Shown: positions 1 through 9,529 of the stretch, piece after piece
How the letters are laid out: the number at the start of each line of letters is the position of its first letter
Position numbering within the stretch: position 1 is the first letter of the stretch
DNA from: Paenibacillus baekrokdamisoli
GTDB taxonomy: Bacteria > Bacillota > Bacilli > Paenibacillales > Paenibacillaceae
Assembly (NCBI RefSeq): GCF_003945345.1
Contig: NZ_AP019308.1
Location: 6,638,001-6,702,000 of the forward strand
Length of the DNA stretch: 64,000 bases
Direction: 5' to 3'
Program-made: the position numbers and the translations under genes
Notes under the pieces: generated by a model
Seen by the model: only the letters and a program-made list of their open reading frames with translations
What the model was told of the DNA's origin: nothing
Database searches by the model: none

Positions 1-133
1 CAAATTTTTTTAGGGGCGCTGCCAATTCTGCTCGTCTATCCATTCATACAGCGCTTTTTTATGAAAGGGATAGTGCTAGGAAGCGTAAAAGAATAAAGGA
101 ACTTATATCTTCTTTCAAAGGATGGGACCATAC

Positions 134-1222
134 ATGGCAGAAAAGCCTCTAATAGTGGATTCCGATGTGCACAATGGAATGAAAAGTAGGAGTGAACTGT
201 TGCCTTTTCTTCCCCGAGTATGGCATGAGCAATGGTTAGAAATGGGTATTGGCGCGGAAAGACTTTATTATTCCGCAGTCGGAGGCGCAATGAAGGATGC
301 CTTTCCAGAGAACGGTGGGGGGCCAGGGACCGATCCGGAGTTTATGCTCAAGCATTTGCTCGAGCAGTATCATATTGACTATGCCATCTTGAATTCGGGT
401 ATTGAAATATCGTTGTACCCCGATCCGGATTATGCCAACATTGTCGCGTCAGCTTGGAATGATTGGATGGCTGAGGTATGGCTCAAGGCTTCACCGAAAT
501 TCAGAGGTTCGATTCTGATCAACAATACGGACCCTCATGCGGCCGCGCGGGAGATTGATCGTATGGCTTCGAACAAGCATATGGTACAGGTCATTATGAC
601 GAGTGCATCGAATCAGTTGTTCGGTCAACGATTTTTTCATCCCATATACGAAGCGGCCGAACGAAATGGGCTCCCTGTTGCCGTACACCCAGGTGGGGAA
701 GGTCGCGGAATTTCACCTGCACCTACCCATTCAGGGTATCCCACACGTTATCTTGAATGGCATAACATTTTGCCTACAGGTTATATGGCACATGTGAATA
801 GCCTTGTTTGCGAGGGTGCGTTCGAGAAATATCCGGGTTTAAAATTTATCGCTATTGAGGGCGGCATATCATGGATGCCTCACTTGATGTGGCGGATGGA
901 TAAAAATTATAAGGCGCTTCGTTCAACGGTTCCGTGGTTAAGACGGCGACCTTCAGAATACATTCGCGAGCATGTCTATTTAACTAGCCAGCCGATCGAA
1001 GAACCTGATAATCCGCAGCACTTACTGCAAATTTTCGAAATGATTGGAGCGGACAAACGGCTCATGTTTTCAACTGATTATCCGCATTGGGATTTCGATA
1101 ACCCGATGATGGCTTTGCCGCCAATGCCCAAAGAAATGAAACGGCGTATCATGGGAGAAAATGCACAGGAATTATATCGTCTTCCGGGTCGAGTGGCTGG
1201 TCTAGGGGTGTGCGAACCGTGA
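134..1222 (+). CDS. amidohydrolase family protein
   Basis: About 362 residues, resembling the amidohydrolase-2 (PF04909) TIM-barrel family, which hydrolyses or decarboxylates cyclic and aromatic-acid substrates using a barrel metal. Visible landmarks are an N-terminal DSDVH motif near the first strand, a VHPGG segment in the middle (a likely metal histidine) and a C-terminal FSTDYPHWD segment carrying the usual late aspartate. The second histidine of the classical HxH pair is replaced by Asn (DVHNG), so metal binding may be atypical. The ATG at 134 is preferred over the one at 122 because AAAGGA at 117-122 is correctly spaced for it. The stop overlaps the Rieske gene, so the two are probably translationally coupled. 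The substrate cannot be told from sequence. Confidence 0.85.
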   Translation: MAEKPLIVDSDVHNGMKSRSELLPFLPRVWHEQWLEMGIGAERLYYSAVGGAMKDAFPENGGGPGTDPEFMLKHLLEQYHIDYAILNSGIEISLYPDPDYANIVASAWNDWMAEVWLKASPKFRGSILINNTDPHAAAREIDRMASNKHMVQVIMTSASNQLFGQRFFHPIYEAAERNGLPVAVHPGGEGRGISPAPTHSGYPTRYLEWHNILPTGYMAHVNSLVCEGAFEKYPGLKFIAIEGGISWMPHLMWRMDKNYKALRSTVPWLRRRPSEYIREHVYLTSQPIEEPDNPQHLLQIFEMIGADKRLMFSTDYPHWDFDNPMMALPPMPKEMKRRIMGENAQELYRLPGRVAGLGVCEP

Positions 1223-1572
1223 ACAAGCATTTTGCGGCAACAGAGGAAGAAATAAAAATAGCAGGTAAGAAGATCGTCACTGTAAAAAGTATGGAAATCG
1301 GAATTTTCTACGTTGGAGGCAGATTCTACGCCTGGCGAAATGTATGCCCCCATGCAGGAGCGCCAGTTTGTAAAGGGCTTATCAATGGGACGACGCTGCC
1401 GACGGATGTATATGAATACGAATTTGGCTGTGAAGGTCAGATCCTGCGCTGCCCCTGGCACGGCTGGGAATTTGATTTGACCGATGGGCATCATCTGGCG
1501 GCTGATTCCAAGTTCAAACTGCGTGGTTACCCGATTGCGGTGGAAGAAGGAAATGTTTATTTAATACTATAA
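1219..1572 (+). CDS. Rieske [2Fe-2S] ferredoxin-like protein
   Basis: A single-domain Rieske protein of about 117 residues. It has the two cluster-binding boxes: CPH (Cys43, His45) and CPWHGWEF (Cys78, His81). Such proteins carry electrons to oxygenases or act as their small ferredoxins. No oxygenase catalytic domain is attached. The GTG at 1219 is chosen because AGGGG at 1205-1208 sits about 10 nt upstream; a GTG at 1210 is possible. The gene overlaps the end of the amidohydrolase gene by 4 nt. The C-terminal hydrophobic strand (NVYLIL) is the usual last strand of the fold. The partner enzyme is not evident in the window unless the pair itself is the functional unit. Confidence 0.88.
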   Translation: MNKHFAATEEEIKIAGKKIVTVKSMEIGIFYVGGRFYAWRNVCPHAGAPVCKGLINGTTLPTDVYEYEFGCEGQILRCPWHGWEFDLTDGHHLAADSKFKLRGYPIAVEEGNVYLIL

Positions 1573-1607
1573 TATCTGTTCAGGGCATTGTGACGGAGGG
1601 GCAGTAG

Positions 1608-4082
1608 ATGAAGAAAACAGCATCGCTTTATAGAGCTACACTGGAGACAAGCCTAAAGCCTTTCAAAAGTATGGAGCCGGTTCATGTGGAGGAAGTATGC
1701 AAAGAAATGCTCCGACAATGGCAGCCGTTAATCAGCATGGCAGAGCATTGCTCGATACTCTTATGGACAGCAGATGGCAGCGAAATTTTGATGTGGAACG
1801 GCGACTACGATTCGGAAATCGAATGGGCACGTTATATTGGCTTAGCTAATGAAGAATGCTTCGGTATAACGGATCCGGACGATCCAATGAGGGCGCGCGA
1901 GTACTCAGAGAACCCAGTGCGCATCACTTACCGGGATTTGCAGCGAATTGTGGCAACCTTCAAACGTTTGGCTGTTGAACAGGGATTGCAGATGCAAGTG
2001 GGAGCGACGTTTGATCCGGGTCCAGAATTTGTTTACTCCGATTTCAAATACAAGCTGCATCCTGAGGTCAACGAAGCTGCATTGGGCGGGAATTTTGTTT
2101 CTCTTCGACCAGATTATAAGGTTATTTGCAGTTGGTCCAAGTTAAAGGAGGATCATGTCCCCTATACAGGTTTCCCCAACGGTATTCCTGAGGGGACCTC
2201 GTTCGGTCGGTTCCTAGGCCGACAATCCCAACATTTCTTTACGGACTTTGGGTTTGATTACATTTGGTTCTCTAACGGTTTTGGCTTTTCTTATTTTCCT
2301 TGGACTTTTCTTGGCAGTAACTTTGATGGTCATCAGTTTAATCAAGTTGATTTTCAGGAAATGTCAGGGAATGTAATGTCGTTTTGGGACGATTTCAAAA
2401 AGGAGTGTCCCGATTTTCGGACAGAGGTAAGGGGCACTAATTTTAGCACGGGTATTGATTTGGCCAAAGACTTTGTCCCACTGCAGGAGTTATACGCGAA
2501 AAAGTATTTGGAGTTCCCGCCGCCAAATTCGCCATGGGGTGCGCTGAATCGTGATTTCGGCTTGGAGATGGTCGGATTAATGTCCCGTATTGCCGAATTG
2601 CCAGGAAAGACGTTTCCGTTTCGATTTTATGCCAACGACCCCTGGTTTTGGCAAAATCCCTGGTGGGATGCCTACGACAGAGAAGCTTACGACATCTATT
2701 GTCCGCTTTCTATTGGGCGGATGAACGCAGAGGGTAGCATTGAAAATCCCGGAATTGTGGAGATTCTTACGATTGATACGGAAAAAGGGGAATTGGTAGA
2801 GGAATGCCCGATGGAAGTGATTCCCCATATAGCTAGGGCAATCAAAGACTTTCCGGATCAACCCGGTGTCTTGACATGGCTTTACCCTTTTAAGGAGTAT
2901 TTCGCAGAGGTTGCCGAATCGCAGGAGCGGGCGAGTCTCGTTTTTTTTGACGAATGGTTTGTCCGGAATGCGATTAACCAAGGACTGACTCTCAACACGG
3001 TAGTAAGTACAGACAGCTTTACGCAAATTGTAAATCGTAACATTCCTTGCCTTCAGGAAACCGTCCTGTTTGCTTCCGCATCGTTGATGACAGGAGAACG
3101 AACAAAGCAGCTTGCGCTGTTTGTGCGGCAGGGCGGGAAGGTGCTGCTCTATGGTCCGCTATCGGATCCCACTTTACTGGGATTGCTCAACCTGCAGCAG
3201 ACGGTGGGGATATATGGAGAATTGGAGTTACAGACGATAATGGAGGAAGACGTGTTAAAGCATCCGCGAAGCTCGCTGCTGAAACACGATCCGCTTATAT
3301 CCGGGGGTCCGATTTGCGAGATCGTCGCTCAGTCAACGGATGAATACACGCAGATAAGAGCTGTTGTCAGCCAGCAAGCGCAAACAAGGGTTTACGCGCT
3401 GTCAAGGAACTTGCCGGAGTGGAATGGCGGCAGCATTGCTTGGCTGCGGGGGACGTTGGCATTCGAAACCGGGTCCAACTCCCATTTGCCCATCAGGCAT
3501 GGTATGGAATATGTGGACACTTCCGTTTTGACCAGGTATTTGCTTGCGGATTTGGGGTACGTCTTTCTGCAAACAAGATATGATGACACGACAACATTTT
3601 ACCCCGGTACGAGATATCAGGAGCATGCTAAGCCAATCTATTGCTTTGTTTCCCGCCATGACAATGCCTATCACTTCAGTGGATACAAGCAGGATACGAC
3701 AGCGACCATCCAATTTCAGTTTCCATATGGAGCGCCGTTATTAATTGGACAGTCCGCTCTCATCGAAAATAGTCGTGTCACCTACTCTTTAGACTGCGCC
3801 TTCCACAAGGAATGCAGGGTGTTCGTCAAGCAAACGCAGTCGGGTATCGTAGCATGTAAGGAAGGGCACCCGATCCGTACACGCAATAAAGCGACAAATC
3901 GCAGTATTGTCGTAACAGGTTTGCAGGCTGCGGAAGTGACCATTCTTCCTCCTTTAGAAATATTGCGTTCGGGAACAGTGGAAGTCAATAACGAGGGTCG
4001 TTACATTGAATTTGCCGATCATAGTGCTGAGGGCTTCATTCGTTTGGAAGATATAAGCGGCACAATCGAGATTACTTGGTAG
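1608..4082 (+). CDS. large uncharacterised protein, possible glycoside-hydrolase-like TIM barrel plus GATase-like domain
   Basis: 824 residues without a signal peptide, so probably cytoplasmic. I do not recognise the family with certainty. The first ~470 residues are rich in Trp, Phe and Asp with short beta/alpha units (for example FDPGPEF and WFSNGFGF), as in clan-A glycosidase barrels. Residues ~475-540 (VLLYGPLS after a run ending in VRQGGK) resemble the class-I glutaminase-amidotransferase-like fold that follows the barrel in GH42 enzymes. The remaining C-terminal part is beta-rich, like an accessory domain. ATG at 1608 has GGAGGGG about 8 nt upstream. It is 35 nt downstream of the Rieske gene, so the three genes probably form one transcription unit ending at the hairpin at 4162. 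The glycosidase role is inference. Confidence 0.55.
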   Translation: MKKTASLYRATLETSLKPFKSMEPVHVEEVCKEMLRQWQPLISMAEHCSILLWTADGSEILMWNGDYDSEIEWARYIGLANEECFGITDPDDPMRAREYSENPVRITYRDLQRIVATFKRLAVEQGLQMQVGATFDPGPEFVYSDFKYKLHPEVNEAALGGNFVSLRPDYKVICSWSKLKEDHVPYTGFPNGIPEGTSFGRFLGRQSQHFFTDFGFDYIWFSNGFGFSYFPWTFLGSNFDGHQFNQVDFQEMSGNVMSFWDDFKKECPDFRTEVRGTNFSTGIDLAKDFVPLQELYAKKYLEFPPPNSPWGALNRDFGLEMVGLMSRIAELPGKTFPFRFYANDPWFWQNPWWDAYDREAYDIYCPLSIGRMNAEGSIENPGIVEILTIDTEKGELVEECPMEVIPHIARAIKDFPDQPGVLTWLYPFKEYFAEVAESQERASLVFFDEWFVRNAINQGLTLNTVVSTDSFTQIVNRNIPCLQETVLFASASLMTGERTKQLALFVRQGGKVLLYGPLSDPTLLGLLNLQQTVGIYGELELQTIMEEDVLKHPRSSLLKHDPLISGGPICEIVAQSTDEYTQIRAVVSQQAQTRVYALSRNLPEWNGGSIAWLRGTLAFETGSNSHLPIRHGMEYVDTSVLTRYLLADLGYVFLQTRYDDTTTFYPGTRYQEHAKPIYCFVSRHDNAYHFSGYKQDTTATIQFQFPYGAPLLIGQSALIENSRVTYSLDCAFHKECRVFVKQTQSGIVACKEGHPIRTRNKATNRSIVVTGLQAAEVTILPPLEILRSGTVEVNNEGRYIEFADHSAEGFIRLEDISGTIEITW

Positions 4083-4161
4083 ATAGCCATATAGGTTAAA
4101 AAAAGATAACGATCACAAAAATGTCTCGTATCCAGAGGGGGAGACCAGTTCTACAATAGAT

Positions 4162-4191
4162 AAAAAGCAGGCAATCGATGCCTGCTTTTTA
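4162..4191 (+). terminator. rho-independent terminator
   Basis: A 12-bp perfect stem (AAAAAGCAGGCA and its complement) with a 5-nt loop and a T-run, placed 80 nt after the 824-residue gene. The A-run on the other side makes it potentially bidirectional. Confidence 0.85.
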
Positions 4192-4269
4192 TTATCAGTC
4201 GAGGGGGAGTACGATGAAAAGAAGGAAGCGCAACGATATTTTGGAGAAAGAAAAAGGAGGAGTGATTGT

Positions 4270-7200
4270 ATGAAAAAGATAGTTGTAAGCTTTTTAGGGG
4301 GGTTATTGTTCGTATTCCTTTTCCCTGTCATCGCGTATCTTCAAAGTTTCCAGTATTCGGACATTACTTTAAGTAATCCCGGATTTGAAACAACTCTTGT
4401 GCAGGGAGGAAAGCTGGTTCCTAAAGATTGGGTTTCGTCGCTTTGGAGCAGGACGGCACCGGCTAATACAGGCGTAACGAGTACGGAGGCGGGTAGCGGT
4501 GCGAATTCGTTGTTTATGGGCAGCGTGGATCTGGGTGCCGCAGGCTGGACATCCCCCTTGCTTGCTTTATCCGACGATGTTCAGGAAGTTCGCGCAACCT
4601 TCAAGGTGAAGAAATCGGCGGACTATGCCGGGAATATTCCGTGGGTGTTCTTGAGCTATTGGAAAGACGGCACTTTTCTCGGTACATCAGCTGCGCCAGT
4701 GTCTGTCAATTCCAGTTCATGGACGAACAATACATTTAGCGTAAACAGCAGCCAATTCCCTGCAGGAACCAATCAGGTGCGAATCAACTTGGCGACATCC
4801 CGTGTAAGCCAAACTGGTAATTATCTAGGAATGCTTTATTACGACGATGTCAAAATGGAGGTAGGGAAGCTGTCCAATACCATCGAGGTGGCGAATCCTG
4901 GATTTGAGGAAACGACGGCCAATCAAGGCAAGTTGAATCCGAATAATTGGACTTCCTCTTTATGGAGCAGGACTATTCCGATCGATACCGGTGTGACGAA
5001 TACGGAGGCGGCAAGCGGTTCGAACTCGCTTTATATCACGACCGCAGATTCAGGGTCTGCCGGCTGGTCGTCTCAGCCCATCTCTCTTTCTGGTGGATTT
5101 CAATCCATTCAAATGAAGTACAAAATCAAAGAATCGTCGGACTATGCGGGCAATACTCCGTGGGTGTTCGTCAGTTTTTGGCAGGATGGGAGTTTCATTG
5201 GAACGGCAAATGTGCCAGTGTCGGCTCCTTCTGTATCCTGGTCGGAGCAAACATTTACGCTCAAGAGTAACCAGTTTCCCGTAGGTACAAATAAAATACG
5301 CTTGAATCTGGCGACAACTCGTGGAAGCGCTTCCGGAAGTCTGCGAGGAAAACTTTTTTTTGATGATGTTCATATGGAATTCGTGGACGATATTTCGTTG
5401 AAGTCGAATGCGTTTGCGAACTGGTGGGAGCTGGGGCAGGATGTTGTTTTTCGCACGGAGAACGGTGCTCTGCCCGCATCGGTTCAGTCGGTGAGAGGTA
5501 CTGTTTATGACGAAGACAACCAATTGGTTACGCAATTATCCGTTAGTCGCCAGCAATTGTTGGATAATGGGTGGAACTGGAGACCGGTTTCCGAAGGATA
5601 TTATGAAGTTGTTTTTGACTATTTCAAGCAAGGTGTCAGTCAACCAATGACGATCACAGATACTTACACCGTGACGTCAACTAAAGGCACTACTAAGGAA
5701 TTTACCCGCAATCGGTATTCCGTTGCTGTCGTCGGCAGCCAACCGAAAAGCCGTGAGGAACGCAGCCCTATGTTCGGCTTTAGCTATCAGTTGGAAGGTG
5801 AAAGTTCCATGAAGCTTGCGGATAAGATAGGGTTCAGCTTTGCCCGAATCCATTCGGTTCCTTGGGGAACGCAGTTTACGAATACATCGTGGGCGCTTGA
5901 GCCGCAGCGCGGCGTTTATAACTGGGCTCCATTCGATCAACAGATCAATTTGCTGAAAAATTACGGTTTCGATCTGGTTGGCAATATATTATATACGCCA
6001 CAATGGGCATCCTCGCACCCGGAAGATACCAAAATTTATACAGCTGTCCCTGGTTATGCCACCTACGCCCCTGCGAATATGGGTGATTTTTCCGACTTCC
6101 TCCGTGTTTTGGTCGCGCGTTACGGGGATCAAATCAAGAAGTGGGAAATTTGGAACGAGCCTCATCTACCGGGTGGCAGCATTTTTTGGCAGGATACGCC
6201 TGAGAAGTTTGTTGAGCTTTTGAAAACCGGATATGAAACGATTAAGAGTGCTCAGCCTGACTCTGAGATTTGGATTGGTGGGTTGGGCGGCAGACGGTAT
6301 CTGCCGTTCTATAAGGAATTGTTGAGTTTGGGCGGTGCGAACTATTTCGATAAGCTGGCCCTACACGGTGCGTTTCCGAATCCCGATTACTTCGCGGAGT
6401 TGGATCAGTTGTATCAAGTCCCTTCCAAAGCGTGGGTCACTTCAGAAAGCCATGCGGGATTGGTAGGTACTTCCGATTTTAACGGCATGCCGGTGGAATT
6501 GGATGTAGTGAAGAAGATGATGCTTGATTACTTGTATCAGATCAAGCATCAAGTTGAGCAGATCGCTTACTTCGAGATGACGAACCTGACGGAAACCGAG
6601 ACACTGACATTTGCACAATCGGAAGGCTGGCAGGCGCACGCATCTGGGCTTTTCCGCAAAAAACCTTCTATCGAGCCCAGAATGGGTGCGGTCGCCATGC
6701 ATCGACTTATGGAAACGATCGGAAAGCAAGTGACTTATCGCGGCGAGTATTCATTAGGGAATGGTCAAAAAGCGGTTTATTTCGATAACAATGGCAGCCC
6801 GCTTCTTATCGTTTGGCTGGATGGCTCGAATGAATCTACGATCGATCCGAAAATTTCCGCAGCCTTTTCAAGTGAAACCACCATTCGTGATTGGATGGGG
6901 AAACAGAACAGCGCTTCAAGCTCGTTTCAACTGAAACCCGGAAAAATGTATTACATTGAGCATGTTAATACGGCCCTTCTTGCCGCTCTTACTCCGACGG
7001 ATGACGTCTTGTTATCTAGTTTCGAAATAGTGAAGCGTAGCACAGGAACTCCGACAAGCTATGGGAAGCAGGGGGAATTGTTCGATCATGCGACTGGGGT
7101 CTTGAACGATAGCAATATACTTTGGACTCCGCAGAAGTGGGTCTATGAAGGACTCTCTGGAGAACCGATCCCTGCTGGTTTCGATGCCAAATCAGCCGTT

Positions 7201-9123
7201 GGTTATTCGGAGACAGGAATAGATATCGTTGTCGATGTCACCGATCATAAGTTTGTCCAGAATGAGTCTGCTGGCAACTATTGGCGAGGAGACAGCGTTC
7301 AATTTGGGTTCGATCCCACCGGAGCGGGAATGCCGACGGAAGGGCAGGTAGAATTTCAAACGGCGTTAACCGCGAACGGTCCGGTTTTATGGAAAGAAAT
7401 CACTCCATATATCGGTGGGAATTTACCGTCGAACTGGACGCCAAAACAAAATTTTGTGCAATACGGAAAAGTTTTCATTGATCGCACAGGAGATAAAATC
7501 ACTTATAAAATCCATCTGGACTGGTCGGAGCTTTATCCCTATGTGTTGAACAGGAACGAGCCGCTTTATATGTCCTTTCTCGTTAATGCAAACGATGGCA
7601 GCGGGCGGATGGGTTGGCTGGAATGGGGAAGCGGCATCGGAAAAGTGAAAGACTCTGGCTTATATGGCAAAATCATTCTTGATTCGCAAGCCCCTGTTAC
7701 TTCCGTCGAAATAGACGGCTTGGCTGGAGCGGATGTTTTCAACAATCAGGATGTCACGCTTCGTTTCCATGCCGATGACGGTCTCGCTGGGTCCGGGGTG
7801 GAACGGACGGAATATCGGGTAAACGGAGGCGCTTGGACGACGGTGATCGGCGACGTCTATCTTCATGAGGAAGGCGCTTACGCAATCGAATATTATTCCG
7901 TTGACCGTGCTGGCAATTCCGAGATTTCCAAGAATCTTAGCCTTAACATTGACAAAACATCCCCTGTTACAACAGCGACCGTGTCGCCTGAACAGCCAGA
8001 TGGACTAAATGGCATGTACGTACATCCTGTTACGGTAACATTGGAAAGTACCGATAACTTGTCGGGTGTGGCGACAACCGAGTACAGTCTGGATAACGCG
8101 AGTACATGGCAGCTTTACACGTCAGCTGTTACGTTTAATAAGCAAGGTTCGTACACCATGATCTATAAGTCAACGGATCAAGCGGGGAATGTTGAGCCTC
8201 CTCAGAATCTTGGCTTTACGATTGCTGCGACAGCTGTAAAGGTTCAACTCAAAGACAGCAATGGAATTCCATTGAGCGGCGGCGTAGTTAAATACTATGA
8301 CGGCGGATGGAAGGATTTTGGCATAACCGATACCTCCGGAACGGTAAGTAAATCTTTACCCAATAAAAGTTACACCTTCGCGATGACTTATGAGGGAACC
8401 TACAAAGAGAAGGTGCAAAACACAGGAACGGACGCAGTGGTCGAATTCCAGACAGTTAACGTCAAGATTCAACTGAAGGATAGCCAAGGGAATCCGTTGG
8501 ACAGCGGTACTGTAAAATATTATGCAGGAAGCTGGCGAACCATCGGTAATACAATTGGAGGCGAGACCAGCAAGGAATTATTGTCCGGCTCCTATACGTT
8601 TGGCATGACTTATGAAGGAACCTACAAAGAGAAGGTGCAAAACATAGGAACGGACGCAGTGGTCGAGTTCCAGACAGTTAACGTCAAGGTTCAACTGAAG
8701 GATAGCCAAGGGAATCCGTTGGACAGCGGTACTGTAATATATTATGCGGGAAGCTGGCGGACCATGGGCAATACAATTGGAGGCGAGACCAGCAAGGAAC
8801 TATTATCTGGCTCCTACACCTTCGGCATGGCTTATGAGGGAACATATAAGGAGATGGTACAAAACATAGGAACGGACGCAGTGGTCGAATTCCAAACGGT
8901 CAACGTCAAGCTACAGCTGAAGGACAGTTTGGGAAATCCATTGGATAGCGGTATTGTAAGCTATTACGCGGGAAGCTGGCGGACCATCGGTAATACAACT
9001 GGAGGTGAGATGAGCAAGGAATTATTGTCTGGCTCCTATACGTTTGGCATGACTTATGAAGGAACCTACAAAGAGAAAGTGCAAAACATAGGAACGGATG
9101 CAGTGGTCGAATTCCAAATGTAA
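4270..9123 (+). CDS. secreted multidomain GH39-like glycoside hydrolase with tandem C-terminal repeats
   Basis: 1617 residues. A signal peptide or N-terminal anchor covers about residues 1-27. Two homologous carbohydrate-binding-like beta domains follow (about 30-200 and 205-375), each opening with NPGFE. A barrel domain (about 500-800) resembles GH39/clan-A enzymes: WNEP places the probable acid/base at Glu630, and VTSESH places the probable nucleophile at Glu726. A CBM9/DOMON-like domain lies at about 910-1137, followed by two Ig-like OmpL47-type domains (about 1138-1320). The tail is four near-identical repeats of 74-75 residues. There is no SLH or LPXTG anchor, so the protein is released or held by its repeats. 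ATG at 4270 has a strong AAGGAGG. Binding plus cleavage of a plant or microbial polysaccharide is likely; the substrate is unknown. Confidence 0.8.
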   Translation: MKKIVVSFLGGLLFVFLFPVIAYLQSFQYSDITLSNPGFETTLVQGGKLVPKDWVSSLWSRTAPANTGVTSTEAGSGANSLFMGSVDLGAAGWTSPLLALSDDVQEVRATFKVKKSADYAGNIPWVFLSYWKDGTFLGTSAAPVSVNSSSWTNNTFSVNSSQFPAGTNQVRINLATSRVSQTGNYLGMLYYDDVKMEVGKLSNTIEVANPGFEETTANQGKLNPNNWTSSLWSRTIPIDTGVTNTEAASGSNSLYITTADSGSAGWSSQPISLSGGFQSIQMKYKIKESSDYAGNTPWVFVSFWQDGSFIGTANVPVSAPSVSWSEQTFTLKSNQFPVGTNKIRLNLATTRGSASGSLRGKLFFDDVHMEFVDDISLKSNAFANWWELGQDVVFRTENGALPASVQSVRGTVYDEDNQLVTQLSVSRQQLLDNGWNWRPVSEGYYEVVFDYFKQGVSQPMTITDTYTVTSTKGTTKEFTRNRYSVAVVGSQPKSREERSPMFGFSYQLEGESSMKLADKIGFSFARIHSVPWGTQFTNTSWALEPQRGVYNWAPFDQQINLLKNYGFDLVGNILYTPQWASSHPEDTKIYTAVPGYATYAPANMGDFSDFLRVLVARYGDQIKKWEIWNEPHLPGGSIFWQDTPEKFVELLKTGYETIKSAQPDSEIWIGGLGGRRYLPFYKELLSLGGANYFDKLALHGAFPNPDYFAELDQLYQVPSKAWVTSESHAGLVGTSDFNGMPVELDVVKKMMLDYLYQIKHQVEQIAYFEMTNLTETETLTFAQSEGWQAHASGLFRKKPSIEPRMGAVAMHRLMETIGKQVTYRGEYSLGNGQKAVYFDNNGSPLLIVWLDGSNESTIDPKISAAFSSETTIRDWMGKQNSASSSFQLKPGKMYYIEHVNTALLAALTPTDDVLLSSFEIVKRSTGTPTSYGKQGELFDHATGVLNDSNILWTPQKWVYEGLSGEPIPAGFDAKSAVGYSETGIDIVVDVTDHKFVQNESAGNYWRGDSVQFGFDPTGAGMPTEGQVEFQTALTANGPVLWKEITPYIGGNLPSNWTPKQNFVQYGKVFIDRTGDKITYKIHLDWSELYPYVLNRNEPLYMSFLVNANDGSGRMGWLEWGSGIGKVKDSGLYGKIILDSQAPVTSVEIDGLAGADVFNNQDVTLRFHADDGLAGSGVERTEYRVNGGAWTTVIGDVYLHEEGAYAIEYYSVDRAGNSEISKNLSLNIDKTSPVTTATVSPEQPDGLNGMYVHPVTVTLESTDNLSGVATTEYSLDNASTWQLYTSAVTFNKQGSYTMIYKSTDQAGNVEPPQNLGFTIAATAVKVQLKDSNGIPLSGGVVKYYDGGWKDFGITDTSGTVSKSLPNKSYTFAMTYEGTYKEKVQNTGTDAVVEFQTVNVKIQLKDSQGNPLDSGTVKYYAGSWRTIGNTIGGETSKELLSGSYTFGMTYEGTYKEKVQNIGTDAVVEFQTVNVKVQLKDSQGNPLDSGTVIYYAGSWRTMGNTIGGETSKELLSGSYTFGMAYEGTYKEMVQNIGTDAVVEFQTVNVKLQLKDSLGNPLDSGIVSYYAGSWRTIGNTTGGEMSKELLSGSYTFGMTYEGTYKEKVQNIGTDAVVEFQM
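8236..9120 (+). repeat. four in-frame tandem repeats, 225/222/222/216 bp
   Basis: Units begin at 8236, 8461, 8683 and 8905. Each encodes a 74-75 residue module starting VKVQLKDS and ending AVVEFQTVN; the last copy is cut short by the stop codon. Copies 2-4 are nearly identical at DNA level, while copy 1 is clearly diverged (YYDGGWKDFG against YYAGSWRTIG). This indicates recent unit duplication. The module resembles a small prealbumin-like or carboxypeptidase-regulatory-like beta-sandwich, which is an inference. Confidence 0.93.
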
Positions 9124-9529
9124 ATGTATGTTTGTCATTAGTTCTTATGTTGCTGTAGTTAAGCAAGCTCTCACGATTACGAAATAGTAGTTACGTTCCA
9201 ATCTGATAAGAAGCTTCTCATGAGTTCTCCTGAACTTCTGAGAGGCTTCTTTTTTCATTGTTTTAGTAACATGCAAATAAACCAACTTAATAACTTCATC
9301 GTCTGTGTGGCCCAATCAGCTTCTACAGCAATAAACAATGTGAGTGACGAAGCGAGTGAGGATTCGTTGATGGAGTTAAAATAGTGAAACTATTTCCTTA
9401 ATAATTTTATATTTAATGTTTTCCGCCTCATTTATAGTGATCTTGTTCAGCAAGATGTTTACAACTTTTCTTGTTGATCGGCATCTGGCTTGCAATGGAT
9501 TTTGCTATGAAATCTAAGGGGGAAAAGTA
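9124..9529. other. intergenic stretch between the two giant hydrolase genes
   Basis: About 400 bp with a terminator hairpin near its start. The rest is AT-rich leader for the downstream gene. I see no coding remnant in it. Confidence 0.6.
9208..9255 (+). terminator. rho-independent terminator
   Basis: Stem AAGAAGCTTCTCA paired with TGAGAGGCTTCTT (one mismatch), 18-nt loop, followed by a T-run. It lies about 85 nt after the GH39-like gene. Confidence 0.8.

Noticed and set aside
8236..9120. CRISPR-like repeats
   Set aside because: Long in-frame protein-coding repeats of 222 bp without spacers.
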